Source of the DNA: Priapulus caudatus
Taxonomy: Eukaryota; Priapulida; Priapulimorpha; Priapulimorphida; Priapulidae
Assembly (NCBI RefSeq): GCF_000485595.1
Contig: NW_014577759.1
Coordinates: 69,221-89,505, forward strand
Reading direction: 5' to 3'
DNA: 20,285 nucleotides
Part shown: positions 8,341-17,915 of the stretch, piece by piece
Numbering within the stretch: the stretch's first letter is position 1
Layout of the letters: every line of letters starts with the position of its first letter
Position numbers and translations under genes: made by a program
The notes under the pieces: generated by a model
The model's database searches: none
What the model saw: only the letters and a program-made list of their open reading frames with translations
What the model was told of the DNA's origin: nothing

Positions 8341-9473
8341 CATTTTTGTGACATAAGCTAACAGACTACCTATGCATCACTAGTGTTAAAATTTTTTTTT
8401 ACCAATTTTGTGTAAATCTGCACAATGCTCCCTTCATTTCACACCGTCACAGCAAAAATACACAAACAACCATCTCCATATTGGTATCTATGCGTAACCG
8501 AATGTTCACTGATCCCACATGCATTTTTCTCTGAGTTTGTGCACAGTGCTGCGCATGCAGTGATACTGTGTGTTGGAGATGAGCATTTGAATGGCATTTA
8601 CGTGGAATTATTAGGCTATACAAAATACAGAAATATTAAGTAAATGCAATTTGTGTTTATTTATTATTTATTATTAAAACGGCCCAAGTCCCTGTGGATT
8701 GCTCGGCATGCCTTCTGAAATTCCTGAGAGGAACCCTGCATAGACATAGTTTTAGGTTGCCCAGAGGACACTCTATTGGGAAAAAAGCCTATTATAAGCC
8801 TATATAATATAGTATATTATTAAAAATATATAATTATATAATTTTATATATATGTATATATATATTAAATTATTAAATATATAATATTAAATAAATTATT
8901 ATAATATATTATAAGCCTAAAGTCTATATAATATAGCAGGAAACATAAAAGTGAATAAGGTGTTAAGCTGTATAAAATCCACAGAAATTGTATTTTTGAT
9001 GTTATAATAAGAATTTAGTATTTAATTGCACTAAAATCAGCAGCAGCAAATTGTAAGTGAGATCTAAAATAGTTTGGTGTAACTTCGTTCAGCACCCATT
9101 CAAATAAAATTGGACTTTCACGACACGACTACTGGGTTCCGAATAAGGCAATGTACAGGTCATAGCTTTTGATAGTGTTAAATGTAAGGTAATATATATA
9201 TATACAAGTTCATCATTTTAAATTGAGGAATCAACTAACAGTAACAGACATGTATCTGTTGTGTATCTGACACCATTTATTTCAACAATAGAATTTTTTG
9301 CATACCAGTAATTTAGATATTTTAGGGCTACACCATTTTAATGCTACTAAAAAGGATTGCACATGGGAATATTGCATTAATAACATGTAATGATACTTTT
9401 TCGTTTTGTATGTGATGTAATTTTTCGTTTGATATGATAATGTTACATTGTTAGTGTAAATATTTTTTTTTAG
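8341..9473. other. AT-rich non-coding DNA between repeat X and FEZ exon 2
   Basis: No gene is recognised; the 72-codon plus frame at 8425-8643 has no known motif. At about 8791-8940, a very AT-rich tract is bounded by near-direct repeats (TATAAGCCTATATAATATAG and TATAAGCCTAAAGTCTATATAATATAG). Confidence 0.55.
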
Positions 9474-9582
9474 AATGTGGTGGACTATTACTGGCAACTT
9501 CGGTAACATACTTCCCATAGACTGGTCCAAGTCATATGCCAGACAGTTGCACATGCCTTCACTAAATCTATTTGGAAGAAAG
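9474..9582 (+). CDS. unc-76/FEZ: FEZ/UNC-76 exon 2 (displaced downstream of exons 4-6)
   Basis: The frame reads MWWTITGNFGNILPIDWSKS then YARQLHMPSLNLFGRK. The family block in FEZ2 is VWNALTDNYGNVMPVDW then SSHTRTLHLLTLNL. The acceptor TATTTTTTTTTAG ends at 9473 and the donor GTATGG starts at 9583. The first base completes the Gln codon left open by exon 1 (phase 2), and the exon ends in phase 0, matching the exon at 10315. Its length of 109 nt is not a multiple of three, so leaving it out shifts the frame. It therefore belongs between exon 1 and the exon at 10315, yet lies about 2 kb downstream of exon 6. Confidence 0.93.
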
Positions 9583-10314
9583 GTATGGGTAGTGAGATGT
9601 GGTTAGTTTTGATGCATATCTTGTAAATATGTACACTTGTTATCAATGTTTCCTAATCTCAGCCCTCCTCTCTCTATGGATTGGATTTTTCATTTATATT
9701 TTCATGAAAATGGACAAATCACAATATTTCACTGTTATCACAATTTTAAATGAAAATCTCAATAAAATTGTCACTAGTACAGCGAATTCTCATCATTATT
9801 TTTAGGTTTTTCTGTGGTGAAACTCTAATATAACTAATGAAATCTTGAAGATATGTTAACATTTACATTAACATTGAATTGACTATTTGGTTATAATGTA
9901 AAAGTGCATATCAGTAATTTTCATAACTAATTAATTCCATGATTAAGGTAGTTTTTAATAAACTAATGCTTTCATTGGTGTAAATAAATACAGATGTAAA
10001 TTTAAAGGTTTTCCGATTTTTCCATTACAAATTTTGGCATAAATAAAAAAAAATGTACATGTACCTGGTCTTGAGCTTATTACCTAGTACTACTACTACC
10101 TTGCACGGAAATCAGTTTATAAATAGCTAGTTACTATTGTATGGCTGTAAATTTAATTCAAACACGGTGTTGATTCTAGGCCTTTTTGGCATGTTACCGC
10201 ATCTAAATAGGTGTAAATTAGCATTGATAATAATAATGGCATGGGTTAGAATGTATGGCAATTCAAACACAGCTATACATGTATGAAATGAATACGTTAC
10301 CAACTAAATTGCAG

Positions 10315-10461
10315 GACTCTGACCATGACAACTTGGACATGTCTGATGATGAGGAATTGGCTCAGGCGTTTGACATGCATTCTTTGATTGTGTCATCTAC
10401 GAACCAGGAGCCAGTTGTGTCAGCTGATGACGTTATTGATGAAATAGATGAAATCATGCAG
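10315..10461 (+). CDS. unc-76/FEZ: FEZ/UNC-76 exon 3 (displaced downstream of exons 4-6)
   Basis: The 49 codons read DSDHDNLDMSDDEELAQAFD then MHSLIVSSTN and EPVVSADDVIDEIDEIMQ. FEZ2 has TSDDEELREQLDMHSIIVS and EPLFTADQVIEEIEEMMQ. It starts after GCAG (10311-10314), ends at the donor GTTAGA (10462), and is phase 0 at both ends. By homology the next residues are those of the exon at 6330 (ECPSG…), which is also phase 0 but lies upstream in the DNA. The intron from exon 2 (9583-10314) is ordinary. Confidence 0.93.
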
Positions 10462-10997
10462 GTTAGAAAAACCAGTAAATTATTATCTTATAAATTATGG
10501 TCACTTTCTCCCTAGGAATTTCATGAGGCAAGTTGTTTATGCATGGATGGAGTAAAGCCCGGGAATAGGTCATACTCCCTTCTGCTGATTAAAAAAAATT
10601 AATACCCTTTGCCATATTTGGGTACTTTATTTTCACCTAATGAACAGGTAAAGATTGAAAAGAAATAGGAACATAACTATTAAAAATATTTTTATTAAAA
10701 AAAAATACAAATCCATGCATGGAGAAAATTTTACTGGATATCCTAAACTATAAAAATCCTCGTGTTTCGTTTGCCATAACATTACAATGTTCTGAGAATG
10801 TTCTAATGTCACGTCAAATGGTAATACTGTACACGTAAACTTCATGTTCGGACATTAACACCACTTGTTAGGTTTGTCAGAACAGCTAATTATTTATTGG
10901 ACATTGCAAATAAGCTTTAGTTTTTAAGTATCATGTCATGCCCAACATGCATTAAATGTTCGGGATATATATATGTGTTATATATATGTATATATAT
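10462..10997. other. Non-coding DNA after FEZ exon 3
   Basis: AT-rich, without a recognisable exon or element. It ends in a TATATA tract at about 10965-10997 that borders the solo fold-back end. Confidence 0.6.
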
Positions 10998-11093
10998 CAG
11001 GAGTAGATAATAGGGAAGGAGTGTGACTACAATAAACAAGGGAAATTCGTCATTTACTAGCCTTATAATACCTACGATTTACTAAATTTATTT
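10998..11093 (+). mobile_element. Solo end of the fold-back family
   Basis: 11001-11093 matches 4411-4493 almost base for base (one visible change, CTTC to CTAC), in the same orientation as the left arm there. The copy then stops abruptly after ACGATTTACT. It begins CAGGAGTAG after a TATATATAT tract, which matches the outer right end of the complete element (CTACTCCTGATATATA) and suggests the true terminus is CAGGAGTAGATAATAGGG. The rest of the element is missing. Confidence 0.85.
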
Positions 11094-11402
11094 TGGGGTT
11101 TGTTACAGTAGCTTTTTCACAACAGCAATGTTAAATTTGACAACGGCGGTGCGCCACTGTGCCTCTTATGTATAAGAAACCCTGAGTTGTAGAGCATGGT
11201 CGAGCTACTAAAGACAGTACTCGACTGAAATATTGCTGAATTGTGCGATACTAGCGCTTGGCCAGTGGCTGGTGATGCATTGAAAACTGTGAATGCTAGT
11301 CGACATTGCAAATATACAATTGCTAGTCAGTTGTCTCATTGGAAATGGTCATTTTGTGGTGTTGTGCAATCTTTAGAATAGTGCAGTGTAGTGTATATAG
11401 TG

Positions 11403-11931
11403 GAACCCATATATATGCATTTTCGGGTACAATCTTTGAAACTTTCAGGGATTGTACATATGATACCCCTTTATACAAAAACCAATGTTGCCAGATTTGC
11501 AAACCCCCCCTAGGTGGTGTAATATGCAAATTAAGGCCGCCATTACCGAAATTTCATTTTTTGCCAATAACTCCTTAAATATGCATGATACCAAGAGTGC
11601 ATAATCTCTATTATGCACTCTTGATGATACCAACATACACTTAGTGTCCGTACCTATGTTTTCAAAGGTAAGGATTAAGATAAAACCATTCCCGAAACGA
11701 TCGAACCATTAATTAACTCAGAATATGCAAATTAGGTCCCGCCATGACCAAAAATCCATCTTTGTTCAATATCTCCGTACCTATACATGCTAGCAACATA
11801 TATTTGGTGTCCTTTCTCATGTTTTCAGGGGTGAGGATTAAGATAAAAGTATTCTTAAAACAATCGCACTAGTACATAACTTTATGAAAATAAGGTCATC
11901 ACCCATTACCGCCATTAACGAATATTAATCA
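11403..11931 (-). repeat. Repeat X, right copy (inverted relative to 7868-8340)
   Basis: This is the reverse-complement partner of 7868-8340, highly similar along its whole length apart from point changes, a few short indels and a small palindromic insertion at 11593-11622. It ends exactly where the CACTAGCGGGATACCCGG block begins. With its partner it brackets 8341-11402, which carries FEZ exons 2 and 3. Confidence 0.85.
11593..11622. repeat. 30-nt perfect palindrome inserted in repeat X
   Basis: AAGAGTGCATAAT and its exact reverse complement ATTATGCACTCTT are separated by CTCT. The left copy of repeat X lacks this segment. GATACC stands directly before it and GATGATACC directly after, like a short duplicated target. 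Confidence 0.75.
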
Positions 11932-12032
11932 CTAGCGGGATACCCGGCGTTGCCCGGGGAAATCAGTGGCGTTACTCAGTTGGTGACCGCTTGGTTGAAA
12001 GGAAAATACCCAAAAAAATCTAACTATTTATC

Positions 12033-12233
12033 TATCCATGCATCCATCCATCCATGCCATTCCATCCCATCCCATCCCATCCCATCGCACCGCATTCCAC
12101 ATGTGACATCCCATGCCATGCCATGCCATGTCATTGCACCGCACCCCATCCCATGCCATGCCATGCCATGCCATCCCATCCCATCCGATCACATGTCATC
12201 CCATCCCATCCCATCCCATCCCATCCCATCCCA
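12033..12233. repeat. (CCATC)n / (CCATG)n minisatellite
   Basis: About 200 bp of CCATC and CCATG pentamers interrupted by short variants such as GCACCGCA and CACATGTGACAT. Two overlapping His/Pro/Ser-rich open frames cross it only because the pentamer lacks stops. Confidence 0.92.
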
Positions 12234-12350
12234 AACAGTAAAAAATAATAAAAAATGAAAAGATAAGACATTAAAAATAAAAAATAATTAATTCAATAAA
12301 TTCATAAATTAAAAAAGAGGTAGGTAAAGGGAAAAAGGGGCGAAAATGTT

Positions 12351-12420
12351 GCCCAGCTGGGACTCGAACCAGTAATCTCGGTGTGGTAGACGAATGTCCG
12401 AGCCATTACGCCATTGCTCC
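12351..12420 (-). repeat. tRNA-like sequence (SINE head or tRNA pseudogene)
   Basis: Read on the minus strand it starts GGAGCAATGGCGTAATGG and includes an A-box-like TGGCGTAATGG (12403-12413) and a near-consensus B box GGTTCGAGTCC (12360-12370). The pattern, including the CGAGATT before the B box, is reminiscent of tRNA-Arg. The T stem is one base short, and the 3' side cannot pair with the GGAGCAA acceptor strand, so it is not a functional tRNA. On the minus strand it is followed by T-rich DNA and the GGATG array, as expected for a tRNA-derived SINE. Confidence 0.65.
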
Positions 12421-12626
12421 AATTATGTTATACACAATGGATTGACACATCTGTGTTGCACGGCGTGTACGCACCGCCATCTATTGATGAATAGAATTTT
12501 TATCAATTTTTAACTTTTTAACTTTTTTGAATTTTTTTTCGTCTAGGAACACTCCCCGGGTATAAGAGATGGCCCTGCGAAAATTGCATCCAGATCGCTT
12601 GGGCGGTTTGGCCGCCTATAGGGAAG

Positions 12627-12695
12627 ATACATACATACATACATACATACATACATACATGCATGCATACATACATACATACATACATACATACA
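12627..12695. repeat. (ATAC)n microsatellite tail
   Basis: About 17 ATAC units with two GCATGC variants in the middle, directly after the retroelement-like 3' sequence. It probably began as the element's simple-repeat tail. Confidence 0.92.
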
Positions 12696-12900
12696 AACTC
12701 AAATATATATTAGATTATCTTTCGGCATCTCGTATAAATATGCATGGTATCTTAATGTATTTATCGAAGTTTTGAAGGGAACCATAATGGTTTAAGTATA
12801 TATAAGACTATTCCTTAGAAGCTTTTGTGTTGTGTAACGGCCATTTTGAAACGCCATTGATAACAAACTCAACCAAATCATGTTTCTTTTCAATTATGTT

Positions 12901-12940
12901 TTACTAGCTGCTGGTACCCGCTGCGCTGGGTAAAATCGTG
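12901..12940. repeat. Second CTAGC…ACCCG…GGGTAAAA boundary word
   Basis: ACTAGCTGCTGGTACCCGCT then GCGCTGGGTAAAA resembles the start of the block at 11932. It is probably the truncated end of a related element; no more of the element is recognisable downstream. Confidence 0.45.
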
Positions 12941-14029
12941 CTACTAATTCATACTACTAATAATGGGACACAATAGGAACATTGGGTAAAAATCGACAAT
13001 AACATTGCACAGAATATGAATATTTAGAAATCAGTCTAATAATAGTACTTGTTACAGTAATATCCCACATTATGGAAGTAATGTAAAACAAATCCAAAAA
13101 AATGTTCCAGAAAAAACATCCATAACTCGAAATTTAGTAATGCAAACTGATTTCCATTATTTAGTTGGAGATTCCTTCCTACAGAAATTATTTTTTGGGT
13201 AAACGTTTATGGTAGGAGTGTAAATTTTATCATATACATACTGTACAGGTAATGGTAAAAATGATTAAAGATATCGAGCCTGAGTTGTCGGCAGCTTGGT
13301 GTATATTACGTTTATTGATGACGATTGAATATGCCTCGTTAGCATGATTGAACCACCTACTTGATGAAAAATTTCATGAGAGCAAGTTTACAATTTGTGT
13401 CGTGAGTTTGCTGGTCTTGATTTGAAAGTTCTGTACAGGCGAATTTTGGCAACCTGAGACACAGTAATAGGGGATATTACTCTAGCTATCAGAGCTTTGG
13501 TTGAATTGCTCTTTGGATAAATTATCATATGTTCAGGTGTACGGAATAAGAATGCATGACATGCTAAAACGTCTACTAACTATCTATGACAATTTTATAA
13601 TAATGTATAATTGAGTAAACTTCAACTCAGATGTTACTTTAACATTACGTTACCTTTATGTCCCACCGTTTACCAATACAGTTGGTCTATCCAGAGAGAT
13701 AGTTTCAATTGTCCATTATATTTTGTGCTAACTTAGCCATTGTGCATCTAAGCCTGTGGCAGTGTGGGTAAACAAAAAAAGAAGGAACAAGACAGATTAT
13801 ACATCGAACAAACACCACCTGGAATTGTTGTTACAAATGGTGGTGAGGTTCACTAGAACATGGTCTTTTGTTAGCAGTCATTGTGTTATTTTGTAAGATT
13901 TTGAATTCGAAGTGTCTCTGCCAGGGAGTTGATATGAATTGATCATAAAAATGTCTCTGAACTACCCTCTAGGTTTATCTATGGGCTCAGATTTTCGTGT
14001 GCTATTAAAGTATTGTTTTTATGTTGCAG
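12941..14029. other. Non-coding DNA before the candidate last FEZ exon
   Basis: No recognisable exon or element was found. It was searched by eye for the missing FEZ segment (a peptide like LLTDYILK before a phase-1 donor) without a credible hit. Confidence 0.5.
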
Positions 14030-14055
14030 TTCTTTGTCCCAAGTCAGGATTGTGA
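14030..14055 (+). CDS. unc-76/FEZ: Candidate last coding exon of FEZ (VLCPKSGL-stop)
   Basis: A strong acceptor TATTGTTTTTATGTTGCAG ends at 14029. If the preceding exon ends in phase 1 with G, the frame reads V-L-C-P-K-S-G-L and stops at TGA (14053-14055). FEZ proteins end …YILKVLCPT, so a VLCP followed at once by a stop, in the phase left by exon 6, is unlikely to be chance. The intervening segment (about 22 residues ending YILK) is not found, so the exon that should directly precede this one is missing or too divergent to see. A direct join of exon 6 to this exon stays in frame but would drop that segment. Confidence 0.45.
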
Positions 14056-16348
14056 TTGAATTCAGCTTAAGCCGGCTGTCAATTATGCAGCCTGGCAAGG
14101 TTGGAGATTCCACTTGATGTTGCGCGGACGTGGTGGCATGAGGATAAGTGCACGACTTGGTCAGTCGATGTGTAGCTGTTTATAATTAGAAATATAGTTG
14201 CATAGCCATTTGGTGTAGTTGGTCATCAGAGAGTTATGCAGTGTCTATAGTGTGACATAAAGTCATAAGTATAAGTTAGATTGAGCTAGAAGACATTTGC
14301 TTTTGGTTGAGTTGCTCTTATGATAAATCTAATATGAGTAACAGTGCATTTGACCGGCATTACTAACTAGATCTGAATATTATCTTAAGATTTCAAACTG
14401 AATATCGTCGCAGTGTATGAAATCATGTCTCATCACTTCATTTTCGTTCAGCCGTTTGTTAATGAATAATTTGTTTACATTAAATAGTTAGTTTAATATT
14501 GTGATAACTTCTTGGGTTGACTAATTGGTCTGTTGTATTTTCAATGCTTTTCTGATAGTTGCTTATAATCGCCACCAGATGACAGTAGTGGATGGTATTC
14601 AGAAATCAGTCCGATAGTATTGGTGCTGACCATCAGGTATTGTAGGTGGTTTCTATGCTATCGTGTGTCAGTTGTTATATACGATGTCGGTTGTTACACG
14701 TATATATGATAATTCATACGAGTCCTCATCTTTGTTCATATAAGCGGTGCTTTTACAATCTTTAATAGACAGGTTTTTTCTGCTACTTTCATATATTTAT
14801 TATGTTTCTAAGATAATGAAAATCTTGAAATCTTTGTTTGAATAGGGCCAGTTTTTCGTATGTAGACACTATTAAAATTTGCGCAACCGATCTGATAGAT
14901 ACAACTATACTTGCCAACTGTGTTGTCACTGGTTTCAGTTGTGACTAATATTAGTTGCATGGCCCAATTTTTTTATCCATAGTCAGCTATTGTCAGCAGG
15001 TCATGATATCAAGCATCTGTCAAAGCAGTGAGAAATGCAGAATGTCAAATTAGTGTTTTTCAACCTATGGATTTCTAAGATAAGTTAACCAATTTCGTTA
15101 AATAATGAAACTGGTTATTTTATTCCAAAATAGCACTATTTGTGACTACGAATTTATGTGCCTTTACGTTCTGCACCTTTCCATAAATAGCTGACAGGGC
15201 AATAACGCACACAGTTGCTGCCAGGGTAAGAAATACACAGGAGCGATGAGCAATTCGCTCTTCAAACCTCCGAAATTGCTCTCGTGAGGCTCATAATAGC
15301 TCCCGTAAAAATTCCCACGACAGCTATTTTTCCACAGACTTGAAAAAGAGCTCCCGTGAGAAAAAGTTATTTTCCCCCTGGTTGCTACATGTCTATATTT
15401 CCTACATGCATCATACTTACCATATAGCTGTTCTCACCTTTCACATGCAATCAAACTATTCTTTGTACAATATAACAACTATGCTCATTCACAGCTACTG
15501 TGGTGCTTTGTATGTTTGTCGAATAATGCATTCTGGGCTTGTTAATAGTTAGTGGCAATGCCGTGTATTCATCACATATTCATTCTTTGGGTTTTTTAGT
15601 TTCAGAGTACTGCATACAGTATAGTTACTCTATACAGCAGCTATTTGCATAACTAGGCACATTCCAGTGCCCCTCATTGCACATTTGCATATTTTGGGGG
15701 ACTTGTATTAATCTGCATGCTGGAAACTATTCAAGCAAATTTAATTGCAAATCCAGAAAATGTTTGTGCTATTTATACTGTAGACCTTTATTTGATGTAA
15801 TTTTTATATAATGGTAGTATTTTGATAAGTTTGGTAAATGTGACTTTTCTAAAGAATCACGAGGAATTCACCATGAGTGACACTATGAATGTGGGGCATG
15901 TTTCCTGCTTACGTTCCTTACTTATATAATAGGATAATAAATGAATTAAGGATGTAGGTTTTACAGATGAATTCATCTGCACCTTCGTTCCTAGGACTAA
16001 ATGGAAACTGTAAACAATATTTATTTGTAGTGATATAGTTGAAAGTGTGAAAACATTCAGTAGCACCAGAGAAGCATCAGTGTATAAAGCTATGGTGTGA
16101 ACAATAATTTTTGTGGAAGTTGTATTTATTTTAAAAATGGGTAATTTCTTTAGTATTTATTGCACTGTATGCTTAATTTATTGCATGATCGTCGTTTCAA
16201 GATTATCTTGATATAATAATTACAGTATATATTTACATGTGTATTATATAAGCTTATATGGCTAAATAATTGTGATTCATAATTAGTAATTAGTATTTAG
16301 TAATTCAGTATTTAAAGGAATATGATACATTGTGTAATGTTTTGGCAG

Positions 16349-16476
16349 TACTACCACAGGCAAGTTCACAAGACACTTCAAGTTTAAATTCTTCTCAGTT
16401 ATATGCTGTAGTGAGGAAGACACTTTCTAACATGGTTGCTGTTTCCAGAGAACGAGGCAAGCTGTATAGGTCGTAA
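16349..16476 (+). other. Weak candidate exon in the gene-free stretch
   Basis: After an acceptor-like TTTTGGCAG, one frame is open for about 42 codons with a protein-like composition (SSQDTSSLNSSQLYAVVRK, then KTLSNMVAVSRERGKLYRS) to TAA at 16474. No family is recognised and no good donor or partner exon is visible. An open run of this length can occur by chance. Confidence 0.12.
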
Positions 16477-17887
16477 TAACACAATGCTGTCAGTGCTGAC
16501 TAGTGCAGCAGGATGATTAAGTGGTTAGCCTTGGTCAGCATACCGTGCAGACGTTAAGTTGAATTGATGAAATTCTGTCAAAAAGTACTAGTGGTGGCAT
16601 GTTCTTATTTCTATGTAGGCAACATTGACTGTTGCTGCTGGGTAGTGTACGATTAGGTGTCTGGTGATACACAGGCCAGTGCAAAAGATGTGTTTGATAG
16701 ATGGAAAATTGACCTTGTGGCAAATCCAATCGCATTGAACCCCCTTACCATACCTTTCAAGTCCAGCAATCGTACTGCACATTAATTGTTGTTTAGCACA
16801 CAGCAGTGGACCGGTGTATAGTTATGAGTGAAACATGTGCGATGAGGAGTCGTTACGACCTTCTCTCTGTGAACGAGGTCAGCATTGCATAAATTACTCC
16901 TGCACTTGTATACGCGGCGTTCATCCTCGGACTATGTGTTGATTTCTGCACCTCATCTATAATAGTTACTTGTATCTACGTTGTCAGTTATTCAGCACGT
17001 ACGCTATGCTGCCATGCATTACCCGTGGTCAACATATTGTGTTTGCGACCAGTGTGCCAGTATATAATCAGGTGTTGAACGTGTGAGGCTTGCACTGAAG
17101 GTTCTGCGATAAACTACTGACAAAATGTGTTTTCTACTCTTCATTCTCATTAAATTAAATCAAGATTGTGTGTAATTGCATTGGCGTTCTCGGCGTTGTC
17201 CACTCTTTACGACATCTCATGAAAGGAAAAATGGCATCGTTTACATACAGGATTTAGGATCAAAAGAAAATATAATAAGACGTAAAAATAGTTCGATAGA
17301 GCCATTGCAATTCGTAGACAGTTGAGCAGCGCAGTTTCGTTATGAAATGTTTTCGTCACGTGTCGATGAAAACGTCTACCGCTGTGATTTGTTATTCGTG
17401 AAGTATCGCGCGTTTTATGTCATTCGATATTAGAAACGGTTGTAAACATTTTTGTTGCTGCATGGTGATGTCACCGGACGTTAACACGTGTGTGTCCAAC
17501 AACTCACTGGAAAACATGGTTTCTAGACGCATTGGAAACAGTTTTCTCATTTTCTAAAATGTCAGACGTTGCGGTTTATCGTTGTTGCTGCAGTGTGTGA
17601 CAGTGCGGCGATTTGCACGCAGAGATTTTAGGCTCTTGAAGCTGTCGATTCTGTCAACGCCCCCTGAGCCTTTTTTAAAGGACCAGGATAGGCAGTGTCA
17701 TATGAACATTTGTAAAGCCATTTACGGCTTTTCTGCTAACAAACTGCGAACTGGCAATATTATGGATAAAATGTAAGCCCATGTCCACGCTGAATTCAGA
17801 AAATCGATTGCATCTGAAATCTAGTCAAGGGAAAATGTCGGGTTCTTGAATGTTTGTGTGTAGCGTGCCAGTGTACTTGTTAGTATG

Positions 17888-17893
17888 AATAAA
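17888..17893 (+). terminator. AATAAA polyadenylation signal
   Basis: A canonical hexamer followed within 50 bases by T- and GT-rich sequence. It is the best-placed signal for a plus-strand transcript ending before the convergent minus-strand gene at 18605. Confidence 0.35.
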
Positions 17894-17915
17894 CATTTTG
17901 TCATGGAAACAATAG

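Larger units (their letters stand above)
11932..12700. mobile_element. Composite retroelement-like block
   Basis: It opens with CTAGCGGGATACCCGGCG then TTGCCCGGGG, a hairpin-forming word (CCCGG/CCGGG stem) common at element boundaries in animal genomes. It then holds the CCATC array, an AT-rich part, an antisense tRNA-like sequence and CCCCGGGTATAAGAGATGG (12554-12572). It closes with a GCATCCAGATCGCTTGGGCG-type sequence running into an ATAC tail (12627-12695). The last arrangement is typical of the 3' ends of RTE-like LINEs and their SINEs, from general knowledge. No reverse transcriptase is present, so it is a non-autonomous or decayed copy. Confidence 0.6.
14056..17915 (+). other. About 3.9 kb without a gene; possible long 3' UTR of FEZ
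   Basis: No convincing coding sequence or transposon is seen, and the density of obvious repeats is lower than upstream. An AATAAA lies at 17888-17893, followed by TTTTGTC and TTTTAGTTGTTTC. Earlier AATAAA words exist, for example 15936-15941. If 14030 is the last exon, this could be its 3' UTR, but a non-coding RNA or plain intergenic DNA fits as well. Around 15240-15362 a palindromic word GCTC(T/C)CGTGAG recurs. The 64-codon plus frame at 17582-17776 has no motif I know. Confidence 0.3.

Noticed and set aside
8169-8354. Similar ~50-residue peptides (…FETFRD-TYDTPLYK…) translated from both copies of repeat X
   Set aside because: The DNA copies are nearly identical, so every frame looks conserved; there is no start, domain or differential codon constraint.
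8350-8385. KLTDYL in one plus frame between exons 6 and 2, like the missing FEZ LLTDYIL segment
   Set aside because: A TGA lies two codons upstream, the acceptor is poor and the flanking residues do not match FEZ; such a short hit is expected by chance in several kilobases.
11950-12258. His/Pro/Ser-rich open frames of 102 and 64 codons
   Set aside because: They are the stop-free translation of the CCATC/CCATG minisatellite.
12351-12420. Functional tRNA gene on the minus strand
   Set aside because: Acceptor and T stems do not pair properly; the A and B boxes alone suggest a SINE head.
12033-12695. CRISPR-like regular repeats
   Set aside because: The arrays are simple microsatellites without unique spacers, in animal DNA.
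13550-13690. Peptides LKRLLTIYDNF (about 13560) and SIVHYILC-stop (after an AG at about 13677), vaguely like the FEZ C-terminus
   Set aside because: Only a few scattered residues agree, without the conserved order, and donor phases do not fit.
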